This document shows, piece after piece, positions 45,465 to 53,808 of a DNA stretch of 64,000 bases (positions are counted from its first letter, which is position 1; every line of letters begins with the position of its first letter). The notes under the pieces are model-generated. The model was not told the origin of the DNA and ran no database searches. It saw nothing but the letters and a program-made list of their open reading frames with translations. The stretch spans positions 62,001 to 126,000 of the forward strand of contig NZ_PHRF01000172.1 in NCBI RefSeq assembly GCF_004151105.1, written 5' to 3'. The translations under genes were made by a program, and so were the position numbers. The DNA comes from Streptomyces sp. L-9-10 (GTDB taxonomy: Bacteria > Actinomycetota > Actinomycetes > Streptomycetales > Streptomycetaceae).

Positions 45465-47546
45465 TCAGTCCTTCCGGTCCCGGTCCCGGTCCCGGTCCGT
45501 CCGGTCCCGGTCCGCCTCCTTCGGCCGCGCGTCCACGGGACCGCGCCTGACCGCGCCCGGCGCCACATACGCCGCGCGCCGCTTCGCCCGCTTCTTCGCC
45601 AGCTCCGAGGACTCCAGCTGGTACGGCACCGACGTCACCATCACGCCCGGCGTGAAGAGCAGCCGTCCCTTGAGCCGCAGGGCGCTCTGGTTGTGCAGCA
45701 GATGCTCGTACCAGCGGCCGACCACGTACTCCGGGATGTAGATGCTCACCGCGTCGCGCGGATTCTCCGTGCGCAGACCGCGTACGTACTCGATCACCGG
45801 CCGGGTGATCTCGCGGTACGGGGAGTCGAGGATCTTCAGCGGTACGTTGATGCCGCGCCGCTCCCACTCGTCCCTGAGCTGCTTCGTCTCCGCCGCGTCG
45901 ACATTGATGCTGAGCGCCTCCAGGGTGTCCGAGCGCATCAGCTTGGCGTACCCGAGGGCACGCAGTGTGGGCTTGTGGACCTTGGAGACCAGGACGATCG
46001 AGTGCACCCGGGACGGCCGGGCGCTGTCGTCGGACGGCCCCTCGGCGGCGGCGATCTCCGCGGAGACCCGGTCGTAGTGCTTGCGGATCGCGGTCATCGT
46101 CCCGTAGAAGATCACCATGCCGAGCAGCGCGACCCAGGCGCCATGGGTGAACTTGGTCGCCAGTACGACGACGAGTACGAGACCGGTGAAGAAGGCGCCG
46201 AAGGTGTTGATCGCCCGGGACCGGATCATGTGGCGGCGCTTGGCCGGGTCGCGCTCGGTCCGCAGATGGCGGTTCCAGTGCCGGACCATGCCCGTCTGGC
46301 TGAGCGTGAACGAGACGAAGACACCGACGATGTAGAGCTGGATCAGCCGGGTGGAGTCCGCCCCGTAGAGCCCGACGAGCAGTGCGGCGGCCCCGGCCAG
46401 CAGGACGATGCCATTGGAGAAGGCCAGCCGGTCGCCGCGGGTGTGCAACTGGCGCGGCAGATAGCGGTCCTGGGCGAGGATCGAGCCGAGCAGCGGGAAA
46501 CCGTTGTACGCGGTGTTGGCGGCCAGGAAGAGGACCAGCGCGGTGGCCGCGGCGAGCAGGACGAACAAGAACGTGCCGCTGCCGAAGACGGCGGCGGCGA
46601 CCTGGGAGATCACCGGGTTCTGGACATAGCCGGAGCCGACCGGGACACCGTCGCGGAGCAGATCCGTGCCGGGCGACTCCGCCATCCGCACATCGGTGGC
46701 CATGGCCAGGCCGATGATGCCGCAGAACATCGTCACGGCCAGGCCGCCCATCAGGGCGAGGGTCGTGGCCGCGTTCCTGCTCTTCGGCTTGCGGAAGGCC
46801 GGGACGCCGTTGCTGATCGCCTCGACACCGGTCAGCGCGGCGCAGCCGGAGGAGAAGGCCCGCAGCAGCAGGAAGACCAGCGCGAAGCCGGCCAGTCCCT
46901 GGTGCTCGGGCTTGATCTCGAGGTCGGACGTCGGGGCGCGCATGGTGTCGCCGAGCACGAGTCCGCGGAACGCGCCCCAGGCGATCATGAGGAACACCCC
47001 GCCGACGAAGACGTACGTCGGGATCGCGAAGAGCTTCCCGGACTCCCGTACGCCACGCAGGTTCATCAGCGTGAGCAGCACGATTATCACGATGGCGGAC
47101 AGGACCTTGTGCTCCACCACGAAGGGGACCGCCGACCCGAGGTTCTCCACGCCGGAGGAGATCGACACCGCCACGGTCAGCACGTAGTCGACGAGGAGCG
47201 CGCTGGCGACCGTGAGTCCGGCCTTGGGGCCGAGGTTGGTGTTCGCGACCTCGTAGTCGCCGCCGCCGCTCGGATAGGCGTGCACGTTCTGCCGGTACGA
47301 CGCGACGACCGTGAACATGAGGACCACGACGGCCAGCGCGATCCACGGGCTGAAGGTGTAGGCCGACACACCCGCGATGGACAGGACCAGGAGGACTTCT
47401 CCCGGCGCGTACGCCACCGAGGACAGCGGGTCGGAGGCGAAGACGGGCAGGGCGATGCGCTTGGGGAGGAGGGTCTCCCCGAGCCTGTCGCTGCGCAGCG
47501 CCCGCCCGATCAGGATGCGTTTGGGCACGTCGGTCAGTTTGGACAC
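45465..47546 (-). CDS. APC-family permease, KimA-like K+ transporter
   Basis: 693 residues from GTG 47546. A short N-terminus leads to the signature PKRIALPVFASDPLSSVAYA and twelve membrane helices (for example FLLLRAFSSGCAALTGVEAI-SNGVPAF). A soluble ~200-residue C-terminal domain (RVHSIVLVSKVHKPTLRALG) and an unusual Arg/Asp repeat tail follow. The architecture matches the YdaO/KimA branch, high-affinity H+/K+ symporters regulated by c-di-AMP in Bacillus. Nearby TrkA and Kdp genes support potassium. No c-di-AMP riboswitch was recognised in the short upstream gap. The tail is encoded by short GGTCCC-type tandem repeats. Confidence 0.8.
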   Translation of the reverse strand: MSKLTDVPKRILIGRALRSDRLGETLLPKRIALPVFASDPLSSVAYAPGEVLLVLSIAGVSAYTFSPWIALAVVVLMFTVVASYRQNVHAYPSGGGDYEVANTNLGPKAGLTVASALLVDYVLTVAVSISSGVENLGSAVPFVVEHKVLSAIVIIVLLTLMNLRGVRESGKLFAIPTYVFVGGVFLMIAWGAFRGLVLGDTMRAPTSDLEIKPEHQGLAGFALVFLLLRAFSSGCAALTGVEAISNGVPAFRKPKSRNAATTLALMGGLAVTMFCGIIGLAMATDVRMAESPGTDLLRDGVPVGSGYVQNPVISQVAAAVFGSGTFLFVLLAAATALVLFLAANTAYNGFPLLGSILAQDRYLPRQLHTRGDRLAFSNGIVLLAGAAALLVGLYGADSTRLIQLYIVGVFVSFTLSQTGMVRHWNRHLRTERDPAKRRHMIRSRAINTFGAFFTGLVLVVVLATKFTHGAWVALLGMVIFYGTMTAIRKHYDRVSAEIAAAEGPSDDSARPSRVHSIVLVSKVHKPTLRALGYAKLMRSDTLEALSINVDAAETKQLRDEWERRGINVPLKILDSPYREITRPVIEYVRGLRTENPRDAVSIYIPEYVVGRWYEHLLHNQSALRLKGRLLFTPGVMVTSVPYQLESSELAKKRAKRRAAYVAPGAVRRGPVDARPKEADRDRTDRDRDRDRKD

Positions 47547-47643
47547 GGAAGGGATCGTATGCGTTCGAACAACATCGCGTGCGGGCACCACCCCCTCCCG
47601 CCGCCCGGCATGTCCAGGGGCCCCCGGGCACGGTACGCGCGCC

Positions 47644-49821
47644 TCACGGGGTGAGGGTCAGCGTGCACCGCGCGGTCGCCAGCGAACTGTTCCCCGCGTA
47701 GAGATCGATACGTCCCGGCTCCACGAGGAAACGGCCCGCGGGGTCGTTCGTCCAGAACCCGAGGTCCTCCGCGCCGAGCCGGAACCGCACCACCGCGCTC
47801 TCCCCCGCGCCGAGCGTGACGCGCCGGAAACCGCGCAGGCGCCGCACCGGCTGGACGATCGAGGCCGCCCGGTCGTGCACATAGAGCTGTACGACCTCGT
47901 CACCCGCGCGCTGCCCGGTGTTCCGTACGGCGACCGCCACCTCCACCTCGGCGCCGCCCGACAACTCCGCGACGCCGACGGCGTCCTGGCTCGGCTCCGG
48001 CGCGCCGATCTCGAAGCCGGTGTAGCTGAGGCCGAATCCGAACGGGAAGCGCGGTCCGCGCCCGATGTCCAGATACGACGAGGTGAACGGCGCCCCCGGG
48101 CCGTCCGGTCCGGACGGGCGGCCGGTGTTCTCGTGGTTGTGGTAGACGGGGATCTGCCCCACCGAGCGCGGAAAGCTCACCGGCAGTTTGGCACCGGGGT
48201 TCACGTCGCCGAACAGCACGTCGGCGAGCGCGTGACCGGCCTCGATGCCCAGGTGCCAGGCCGCCAGCACGGCCGGCGCCCGGTCGAGCCAGCCGTCGAC
48301 GGTGAGCGGGCGCCCGCCGACGAGCACGACGACGAACGGCCGGCCCGTCGCCGCGATCGCCCGGATCAGCTCCTCCTGGCCGGCGGGCAGCGACAGGTCG
48401 CTGCGCGACGACGCCTCTCCGCTGAGCTCCGTGGGCTCGCCGGCCACCACCACGGTCAGGTCGGCGGAGCGCGCCGCCGCCACAGCGGCCTCATGGTCCT
48501 CGGCGTGCCGGACGACGGCGGCGTCCGGGAGCGCCGCCCGTACGCCGTCGAGGACGGTGACCGCGGGGAAGCGGGACGCGCCGGGCCCCGACCAGGTGCC
48601 GTGCAGATCGGTGGAGTCCGCGAACGGGCCGACCACGGCGACCGAGGAGAGGCTACGGCTCAGCGGCAGCGTGTCCCCCTCGTTCTTGAGCAGCACCACG
48701 CACCGGCCCGCGGTCTCGCGGGCCGCCGCCCGGCTCTCCGCCGTCGGGCCGGTCAGCGCGGCGCCCTCGTCCACGTACGGCCGTTCGAACAGCCCGAGGC
48801 GGAACTTCAGCCGCAGCACGCGCGCCACGGCGTCGTCGAGGCGCCCGGCCGAGAGCGTCCCGCCGCGCAGCGACTCCCGTCCGTGGTCGGCGAGATCCGT
48901 ACTGACCATCTCCATGTCGAGGCCCGCCTCGAACGCGAGCCCGGCGGCGGCCGCGGCGTCCTCGGCGAAGCCGTGCACGATCAGTTCGTGGACCCCGTTC
49001 CAGTCGCTCACCACGACGCCGTCGAAGCCCCACTCCCCCTTGAGGATGTCGGAGAGCAGATGCGGGTGGGCGTGGGCCGGGACGCCGCTGACGGTGTTGA
49101 AGGCGGCCATCACCGTCGCCGCGCCCGCCTCCACGGCGGCCTTGAACGGCGGCAGATAGAGATTGCGCAGACGCTGTTCCGAGACATCGACCGTGTTGTA
49201 GTCACGGCCGCCCTCGGCGCCTCCGTAGGCGGCGAAATGCTTGGCGCAGGCGGCGATCCGGCGCGGATCGCGGAGGTCGTCGCCCTGGTGGCCGCGGACC
49301 TTGGCTCTCGCGAACGCGGCCGTCAGATACGGGTCCTCACCGCAGCTCTCGGCGATCCGTCCCCAGCGCGGATCGCGGGTCACGTCCATCATCGGCGCGA
49401 ACGTCCAGTGGATCCCGTTGGACCGGGTCTCGCCGGCGGCCACCTCGCCGTCCCGCTCGGCGACCGCCGGATCGAAGCTGGCCGCCTGTGCGAGCGGGAT
49501 CGGGAAGGTGGTCCAGAAACCGTGGATCACGTCGAAACCGAAGAGCAGCGGGATACCGAGCCGTGACTCCTCGACGGCGATGCGCTGGAGGGCGTTGGTG
49601 TGCGCGGCGCCGTGCAGGTTGAGTACGGAGCCGAGCACCCCCTCGCGGACCGCCGTCTCGATGAGATGGTTCTGCCCGCCGCCGGGGCCGGTGTCCCCGG
49701 TCCACGCCAGCTGCTGGAGCTGCCCCAGCTTCTCCGCGTCCGTCATCCGGGCCAGCAGCTCCGCGACGCGCCCGTCGTCCGTACGGTCCCGGTCGTCCGT
49801 ACGGTCCTGTTCCTGGTCCAT
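47644..49821 (-). CDS. glycoside hydrolase family 3 beta-glucosidase-like enzyme
   Basis: 725 residues from ATG 49821. The GH3 N-terminal barrel has FGFDVIHGFWTTFPIPLAQA, FAPMMDVTRDPRWGRIAES and KHFAAYGGAEGGRDYNT. The nucleophile Asp is in VVVSDWNGVHEL. The C-terminal alpha/beta sandwich and fibronectin-III-like domain (YTGFEIG...GDEVVQLYVHD) complete the usual bglX-type layout. No signal peptide is seen, so it is probably cytosolic and acts on imported oligosaccharides. It lies 97 bp upstream of the permease on the same strand, but a functional link is not evident. Confidence 0.9.
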   Translation of the reverse strand: MDQEQDRTDDRDRTDDGRVAELLARMTDAEKLGQLQQLAWTGDTGPGGGQNHLIETAVREGVLGSVLNLHGAAHTNALQRIAVEESRLGIPLLFGFDVIHGFWTTFPIPLAQAASFDPAVAERDGEVAAGETRSNGIHWTFAPMMDVTRDPRWGRIAESCGEDPYLTAAFARAKVRGHQGDDLRDPRRIAACAKHFAAYGGAEGGRDYNTVDVSEQRLRNLYLPPFKAAVEAGAATVMAAFNTVSGVPAHAHPHLLSDILKGEWGFDGVVVSDWNGVHELIVHGFAEDAAAAAGLAFEAGLDMEMVSTDLADHGRESLRGGTLSAGRLDDAVARVLRLKFRLGLFERPYVDEGAALTGPTAESRAAARETAGRCVVLLKNEGDTLPLSRSLSSVAVVGPFADSTDLHGTWSGPGASRFPAVTVLDGVRAALPDAAVVRHAEDHEAAVAAARSADLTVVVAGEPTELSGEASSRSDLSLPAGQEELIRAIAATGRPFVVVLVGGRPLTVDGWLDRAPAVLAAWHLGIEAGHALADVLFGDVNPGAKLPVSFPRSVGQIPVYHNHENTGRPSGPDGPGAPFTSSYLDIGRGPRFPFGFGLSYTGFEIGAPEPSQDAVGVAELSGGAEVEVAVAVRNTGQRAGDEVVQLYVHDRAASIVQPVRRLRGFRRVTLGAGESAVVRFRLGAEDLGFWTNDPAGRFLVEPGRIDLYAGNSSLATARCTLTLTP

Positions 49822-49870
49822 GCTCCGCGTCCCAACGTGCCTGGAGGTGGGGGCCACAGGGCCCCGCCGC

Positions 49871-49905
49871 GGTACGGATCACCGTCGGCGCCGGTGATCC
49901 GTACC
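49871..49905. terminator. terminator closing the peptide cluster
   Basis: GGTACGGATCACCG and CGGTGATCCGTACC form a perfect 14-bp stem with a 7-nt loop. It stands between the SdpA-like stop (49983) and the GH3 start (49821), so it separates the island transcript from the core gene. Confidence 0.85.
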
Positions 49906-49982
49906 CCTTCCGGCGGCGGGTAGGCCCACGACGTCCCCTCCCTGTGCGGACATCGCCGGGGACACCGTCCGCCGCGGCGGTC

Positions 49983-50618
49983 TCACACGTACGGGCGGGA
50001 GGGGTCGTACGGGATATAGGGGGAGACGAAGACGTAGTCCGGCTCGTGTTCCGTGTCATGGCCGGTGTGGCGGGCGACCACGAACTGGAAGCCACGGGGC
50101 GGGGCGCCGTCGCCCGTCCCCTCGTGCACGGACCGGGCCACCGAGTTCCGCAGCATCCGGTAGGCCGTGGTACGCGTCATGTCGCCGCCGGACTTCCGCA
50201 TGACCGCGATCAGTTCATGGCAGATGTCGAAGAGCGCCTTCTCCCTGCGGCGGCCGGGGAACCACACCATCTGGACGGGACGGCGCGGTGTGATGGCCGA
50301 CGCCTCCTCCCAGTCGGTCTGCCGCCCGTCGGCCGTCTCCGTGCGGAGCAGGACGTGGTAGTCGTGCTGCGCGGGCTCGGGGGCGAAGAAGCGCCAGTTC
50401 GGTACGGCGATGCCTGTCTTGTCGTACTCCGCGAGCCGGTCGAACTCCCGCTTGGGGTGCTGGCTCAGCACGGTGAGGGCGAACCAGGCGGCCAGACCGC
50501 CGATGGTCAGCGCGGTCACCGCGTCACGGCCGCCGGCCCCGCGCGCTGTGCCGCGCGGTATGCCGCCCACTCCGCGCGGTACACCCGGCACCGGACCGTC
50601 AAAGCTGCGAACGGGCAT
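49983..50618 (-). CDS. SdpA-like membrane-anchored protein
   Basis: 211 residues. A Gly/Pro-rich cytosolic start is followed by one membrane helix (VTALTIGGLAAWFALTVLS, ~35-53) and then an extracytoplasmic domain with VPNWRFFAPEPAQHDYHVLL. That W/FF-A/T-P motif resembles the WGFFTKNP-type segment of Bacillus SdpA and of small proteins that accompany HTTM proteins. It overlaps the upstream HTTM-hydrolase gene by 20 nt, indicating coupled translation and a joint function in maturing or exporting the peptides. The assignment rests on motif and gene order, not on a search. Confidence 0.6.
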   Translation of the reverse strand: MPVRSFDGPVPGVPRGVGGIPRGTARGAGGRDAVTALTIGGLAAWFALTVLSQHPKREFDRLAEYDKTGIAVPNWRFFAPEPAQHDYHVLLRTETADGRQTDWEEASAITPRRPVQMVWFPGRRREKALFDICHELIAVMRKSGGDMTRTTAYRMLRNSVARSVHEGTGDGAPPRGFQFVVARHTGHDTEHEPDYVFVSPYIPYDPSRPYV

Positions 50619-52494
50619 CGGCCGTCTCCTCCTCGCGATCGGCGGCGCCGTGGCCCAGCCCGCCGACGAACTCGGTCATCAGCTCCGCCACCCGCGTGGC
50701 CGAGGCCCGTTCCCCGACCACGGCGTCGCGGTGGACGTCCAGTACGTGCCGGACCGAGCGGGGCGCGACCTGCGCGTACTCGTCCTGCAGATCCTTCTGG
50801 GCCTCGGTCAGTTCGTTCGTCCTGGCGCAGGTGACCAGGCACACCGGTACGCCGACAGCGGGCAGCGGTCCCTCGTACAGCCGGAACCGCGCGAGGCTGC
50901 CGCGCCACTCGCGCAGCGCCGCCGACCACACGGTCGGATCCCGGTACTGCGCCTCGGCCAGCCCGCGCACGCCGGAGGGCAGTTGGCCCAGCCAGTCCGG
51001 GCTCTTCAGCAGCGGACCGAGGCACAGGCGCAGGGATATCGCCATCTGGTTGAGGACATCGGTCACCCGCTGCCCGTCCGGATCCTGTGTGCCGGTGCTC
51101 TCGCTCATCTCGCCCGGGTGGCTGGGGTCGATCAGCCCGAGGCCGACGACCTGTCCGGGCAGCCGCCGCGCGGCCCTGGCCACCAGATAGCCACCGAGGG
51201 AGTGGCCGATGAGCACGACGGGCCGGTCGCCCGCCACGTGCGCGACGAGGTCGGCCAGATCGTCGGCGGCGGAGTCGATGTCGAAGTGCCGGGATCCGGC
51301 GTAGCCGCTCCGGCCGTAACCGGCGCGCTGATAGGTGACCACCGGATGGCGCTTGGAGAGTTCGGAGGCGAGCCACTCGGCGCGTTCGGGGGTCGAGCTG
51401 AGGGCGTGCTCCAGGACGACGACCGGCGCCGCGGGATCGAGCGCCTCGGCCGGATCCCCGGCCCACCGGTAGGCGAGGGTGTTGCCCGACGCCGTCGTCA
51501 TCTCCCGCTCGTCGCCCCGCCCGCGCAGCACGGTCCGGCGTTGCCGGGTACGGGAGACGACGCCCGCGGCGAGGGCGGCCGTCAGCAGAGCGCCGACGGC
51601 CACGGGGAAGGCGTCGTCGCGCCGTTCCACCCGGCCGTCCGGCCAGGTCCTGACCCGTGGTCCCGCGATGTAGAGCACGGCGGAGTGCAGGGAGCAGAAG
51701 GACGTGAGGAAGCGTCCCAGGCCCATCACGCCCGCGTTGGCGAGATGGAAGCCGCCGACCGCGGCCACCAGCACCGGGGCCGCCCGGCCCTTGGCCAGAT
51801 GGACCACGGGGAAGGCGCACTCCAGCGCGAGCACACCGGTGCTCAGCGCGTGCGAGGTACGCGGGTACTTCGTGAGCAGACGCCAGGTCGTGGCCTCGCC
51901 GTAGGACTTGGTACGCATCACTCCGGGCAGGGCCCGGCCGCTGCGCCAGGTCGGGCTGGACACCTTGACCCAGCCGGACGTCGCGTACGACAGCACCGAC
52001 TGGAGGCCGGCGAACCACAGGCAGGCGTCGACCGCCCGCGGCCGGTCCTCCAGGGCCCGCGCCACCGTCGCGGTGGTCTGTACGAGGAACGCCACCTGGT
52101 CGGAGCCGTCGGTGCCGTAGTGGTTGCGCGGGTACAGCGCCAGCGAGGTGGCCGACAGGACCAGGTCGGCCGCGAGCCGTCCGCGCCTCGGGAGCGGGGC
52201 GAGGAGCGCCGCCGCCGCGACGACCCGCGCGCCGTGCAGCACCCGGCTGCCCCGGGGGCCCGACACCACGTCGAGCACCTTGCGGACCGGCGCCGGCCAG
52301 GCACGGAACTGTTCCCTGCCGACGCGCCAGTCGTTCATCCCGCCGGGCAGCCGGTCCTTCTCCGTGACCAGGTATTCCAGGCTCGACACCAAGTGGGTCG
52401 TCGCACTGAGCCGTTCCATGGTGGTGACCGCCGAGGAGCGGCTCACCCTGGGCGGCGACACGGCGGCACGCAGCAGCCGCGGCAGTCTCGCCAT
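50599..52494 (-). CDS. HTTM (SdpB/gamma-carboxylase-like) membrane domain fused to alpha/beta hydrolase
   Basis: 631 residues from ATG 52494, with GGGGAAG 10 nt upstream. The N-terminal ~320 residues have several membrane segments and the HTTM pattern: FLVQTTATVARAL, then FAGLQSVLSYATSGWVKVSS with TWRSGRALPGVM, and LECAFPVVHLAKG. The C-terminal ~270 residues are an alpha/beta hydrolase: VVVLEHALSS oxyanion region, RAGYGRSGY, nucleophile elbow VVLIGHSLGGYLVA, and a late His in LDVHRDAVV. HTTM domains occur in SdpB, needed to mature the SDP toxin, and in vitamin-K-dependent carboxylases. A hydrolase fused to it suggests one enzyme that modifies or cleaves the small peptides encoded just upstream. 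The substrate is inferred. Confidence 0.75.
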   Translation of the reverse strand: MARLPRLLRAAVSPPRVSRSSAVTTMERLSATTHLVSSLEYLVTEKDRLPGGMNDWRVGREQFRAWPAPVRKVLDVVSGPRGSRVLHGARVVAAAALLAPLPRRGRLAADLVLSATSLALYPRNHYGTDGSDQVAFLVQTTATVARALEDRPRAVDACLWFAGLQSVLSYATSGWVKVSSPTWRSGRALPGVMRTKSYGEATTWRLLTKYPRTSHALSTGVLALECAFPVVHLAKGRAAPVLVAAVGGFHLANAGVMGLGRFLTSFCSLHSAVLYIAGPRVRTWPDGRVERRDDAFPVAVGALLTAALAAGVVSRTRQRRTVLRGRGDEREMTTASGNTLAYRWAGDPAEALDPAAPVVVLEHALSSTPERAEWLASELSKRHPVVTYQRAGYGRSGYAGSRHFDIDSAADDLADLVAHVAGDRPVVLIGHSLGGYLVARAARRLPGQVVGLGLIDPSHPGEMSESTGTQDPDGQRVTDVLNQMAISLRLCLGPLLKSPDWLGQLPSGVRGLAEAQYRDPTVWSAALREWRGSLARFRLYEGPLPAVGVPVCLVTCARTNELTEAQKDLQDEYAQVAPRSVRHVLDVHRDAVVGERASATRVAELMTEFVGGLGHGAADREEETADARSQL

Positions 52495-52540
52495 AACAGA
52501 TCTTCCCCTTCGTGCCGGCTGGGGAGCCGGCCACGGTCGG

Positions 52541-52610
52541 CGGTGCGCCGGGCCGGACAGCCGCCGGACGGCTGGCGGACAGCTGCCGGACGGCACGGTC
52601 CGGCGCACCG
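52541..52610. promoter_or_regulatory. long hairpin between peptide genes and the HTTM gene
   Basis: CGGTGCGCCGG (52541-52551) pairs perfectly with CCGGCGCACCG (52600-52610), enclosing further GC-rich self-complementary sequence (GCCGGAC repeats). It follows the last peptide gene by 16 nt. It likely acts as a partial terminator or mRNA stabiliser, making peptides in excess over the enzymes. Confidence 0.6.
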
Positions 52611-52625
52611 GTTGGGCCGGGAGAC

Positions 52626-52796
52626 TCAGAGGTTGTAGCCGGCGACGAAGGCCGCCACCAGCGCCGCGCCGACCTGGACCGCCGCGGGGCAGCAGATGAC
52701 GGAGTCGGGAACGTCGACCCGCTGCACCTCGGTGGTGTGCAGCGGAACGGTCGCGAGAGCGCTGCTCTCGTTCACGTGGTTGGCCAGTAGGGACAT
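52626..52796 (-). CDS. precursor-like peptide A (56 aa)
   Basis: ATG 52796 follows CAGGAGCC. The leader MSLLANHVNESSALATVPLH-TTEV is shared with four paralogues upstream. It is followed by a linker QRVDVPDS and a hydrophobic C-terminus VICCPAAVQVGAALVAAFVA-GYNL with adjacent Cys-Cys. The tail is long enough to insert in a membrane. It is probably a ribosomally made antimicrobial or signalling peptide released after leader cleavage. No lanthionine, lasso or cyclodehydratase enzymes are nearby. Confidence 0.75.
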   Translation of the reverse strand: MSLLANHVNESSALATVPLHTTEVQRVDVPDSVICCPAAVQVGAALVAAFVAGYNL

Positions 52797-52848
52797 GCTG
52801 GGCTCCTGATCAGGTGGTCGGTGGAGGGGGCGGAGGAGGCGGTGAGGG

Positions 52849-53034
52849 TCACCGCTCCTCGGTGAAGCCACCGCCCAGGGCGTAGCCGAAGGCGATACCG
52901 GCGGCGAAGGTGACGAGCACGGCCGGGCAGCAGACGGCGGAGTCCGAGGGCTCCATCTGGTGCACCTGCGTCGTGTGCAGCGGCACCGTGGCCAGAGCAC
53001 CGCTCGTGTTCACCTGGTGGGACAGAGAAGACAT
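52849..53034 (-). CDS. precursor-like peptide B (61 aa)
   Basis: ATG 53034 follows AAGGAG. The leader MSSLSHQVNTSGALATVPLH-TTQV matches peptide A, including the invariant ALATVPLHTT block. The core AVCCPAVLVTFAAGIAFGYA-LGGGFTEER again has Cys-Cys-Pro, followed by a Gly-rich hydrophobic stretch and a charged end unlike A. Only 52 nt separate it from A. Confidence 0.75.
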   Translation of the reverse strand: MSSLSHQVNTSGALATVPLHTTQVHQMEPSDSAVCCPAVLVTFAAGIAFGYALGGGFTEER

Positions 53035-53072
53035 CGCGTTCTCCTTGGGGAGGCGGTCGTACCGGGCGGGGA

Positions 53073-53234
53073 TCAGCCTGTGTAGGAGACCCCGAAGCTG
53101 ATGCAGCCGGTCACGAGCACGATGCAGATGATCGGCTCGATCTCGGAGTCCGCCATCTTCCGCACCTCGTTGCTGTGCAGCGGAATGGCCGTCAGAGCGG
53201 TGCTGTCATTGACACGACGGGCGAGATGGGACAC
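53073..53234 (-). CDS. precursor-like peptide C (53 aa)
   Basis: GTG 53234 follows GAAGGAGA. The leader MSHLARRVNDSTALTAIPLH-SNEV retains the PLH block. The core is the most different: IICIVLVTGCISFGVSYTG has two Cys separated by seven residues, compatible with a disulfide or thioether loop, and no Cys-Cys pair. The frame is too short for standard gene callers but has a strong ribosome site and family similarity. Confidence 0.7.
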   Translation of the reverse strand: MSHLARRVNDSTALTAIPLHSNEVRKMADSEIEPIICIVLVTGCISFGVSYTG

Positions 53235-53286
53235 GGGAGATCTCCTTCACACAGTGGGGTGAGCGGTCAGGGACGGGAGCCACGGG

Positions 53287-53454
53287 TCAGCCCCCGTGCG
53301 CCGCGAAGGCGACGTCGACCGAGGCCCCGTTGGTGGCCGTGTTGGCGATACAGATCACGGGATTCGGTTCCGCCGGTGTCTGAACCGCGGTGGCGTGCAG
53401 GGGGACAGCGGCCAGGACGCCGCTGTCGTTGGCGCTCCGCGCCAGATCGGACAC
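53287..53454 (-). CDS. precursor-like peptide D (55 aa)
   Basis: GTG 53454 follows GGAAAGGA. The leader MSDLARSANDSGVLAAVPLH-ATAV is the most diverged but keeps LARxxNDS and AVPLH. The core VICIANTATNGASVDVAFAA-HGG has a single Cys and is less hydrophobic, so it may act as a partner rather than a pore former. Confidence 0.7.
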   Translation of the reverse strand: MSDLARSANDSGVLAAVPLHATAVQTPAEPNPVICIANTATNGASVDVAFAAHGG

Positions 53455-53506
53455 GGGAACGTCCTTTCCTCTCAGGACGGCCGCGCGGACGCGGACCGGG
53501 CCGGGA

Positions 53507-53680
53507 TCAGCCGCTGTGACCGGCGACGTATCCCGCGGCGAAGGCGACCACCACGGCGGCGGCCGTCGCCGGAGTGCTGATCACCGAGTCCGGGGACTCG
53601 ACCATCCGCACCTCGGTGGTGTGCAGGGGGATGGTCGCGAGGGAGTTGTTGTCATTGACACGCCGAGCAAGAACTGACAC
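53507..53680 (-). CDS. precursor-like peptide E (57 aa), first of the series
   Basis: GTG 53680 follows GGAAGGA. The leader MSVLARRVNDNNSLATIPLH-TTEV and linker RMVESPDS match A and B, but the core VISTPATAAAVVVAFAAGYV-AGHSG has no Cys; Ser-Thr-Pro occupies the Cys-Cys-Pro position. It is the promoter-proximal member. The five genes are co-directional with 38-53-nt spacers. Confidence 0.75.
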   Translation of the reverse strand: MSVLARRVNDNNSLATIPLHTTEVRMVESPDSVISTPATAAAVVVAFAAGYVAGHSG

Positions 53681-53720
53681 AGAAATCCTTCCGCAGACAG
53701 GGATCTCAACTGCCACATGG

Positions 53721-53773
53721 AGCGCTTGAGTTGACGCGCTCATCATGTTGCGCGCCCGGGAGATACGTCAACT
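53721..53773. promoter_or_regulatory. candidate promoter/operator of the peptide operon
   Basis: AGTTGACG (53729-53736) and CGTCAACT (53766-53773) are an inverted pair 29 bp apart, and AGCGCTTGAGTTGACGCGCT (53721-53740) is itself nearly palindromic. On the minus strand TTGACG can serve as a -35 box upstream of peptide E. It is a plausible binding site for the XRE regulator at 55632-56108. Confidence 0.5.
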
Positions 53774-53808
53774 GTTATGGATGTAACTTTGCATCGCATT
53801 CATCTCAG

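Noticed and set aside
47547..47643. c-di-AMP riboswitch upstream of the KimA-like permease
   Set aside because: The 97-bp gap is too short and lacks recognisable conserved motifs.
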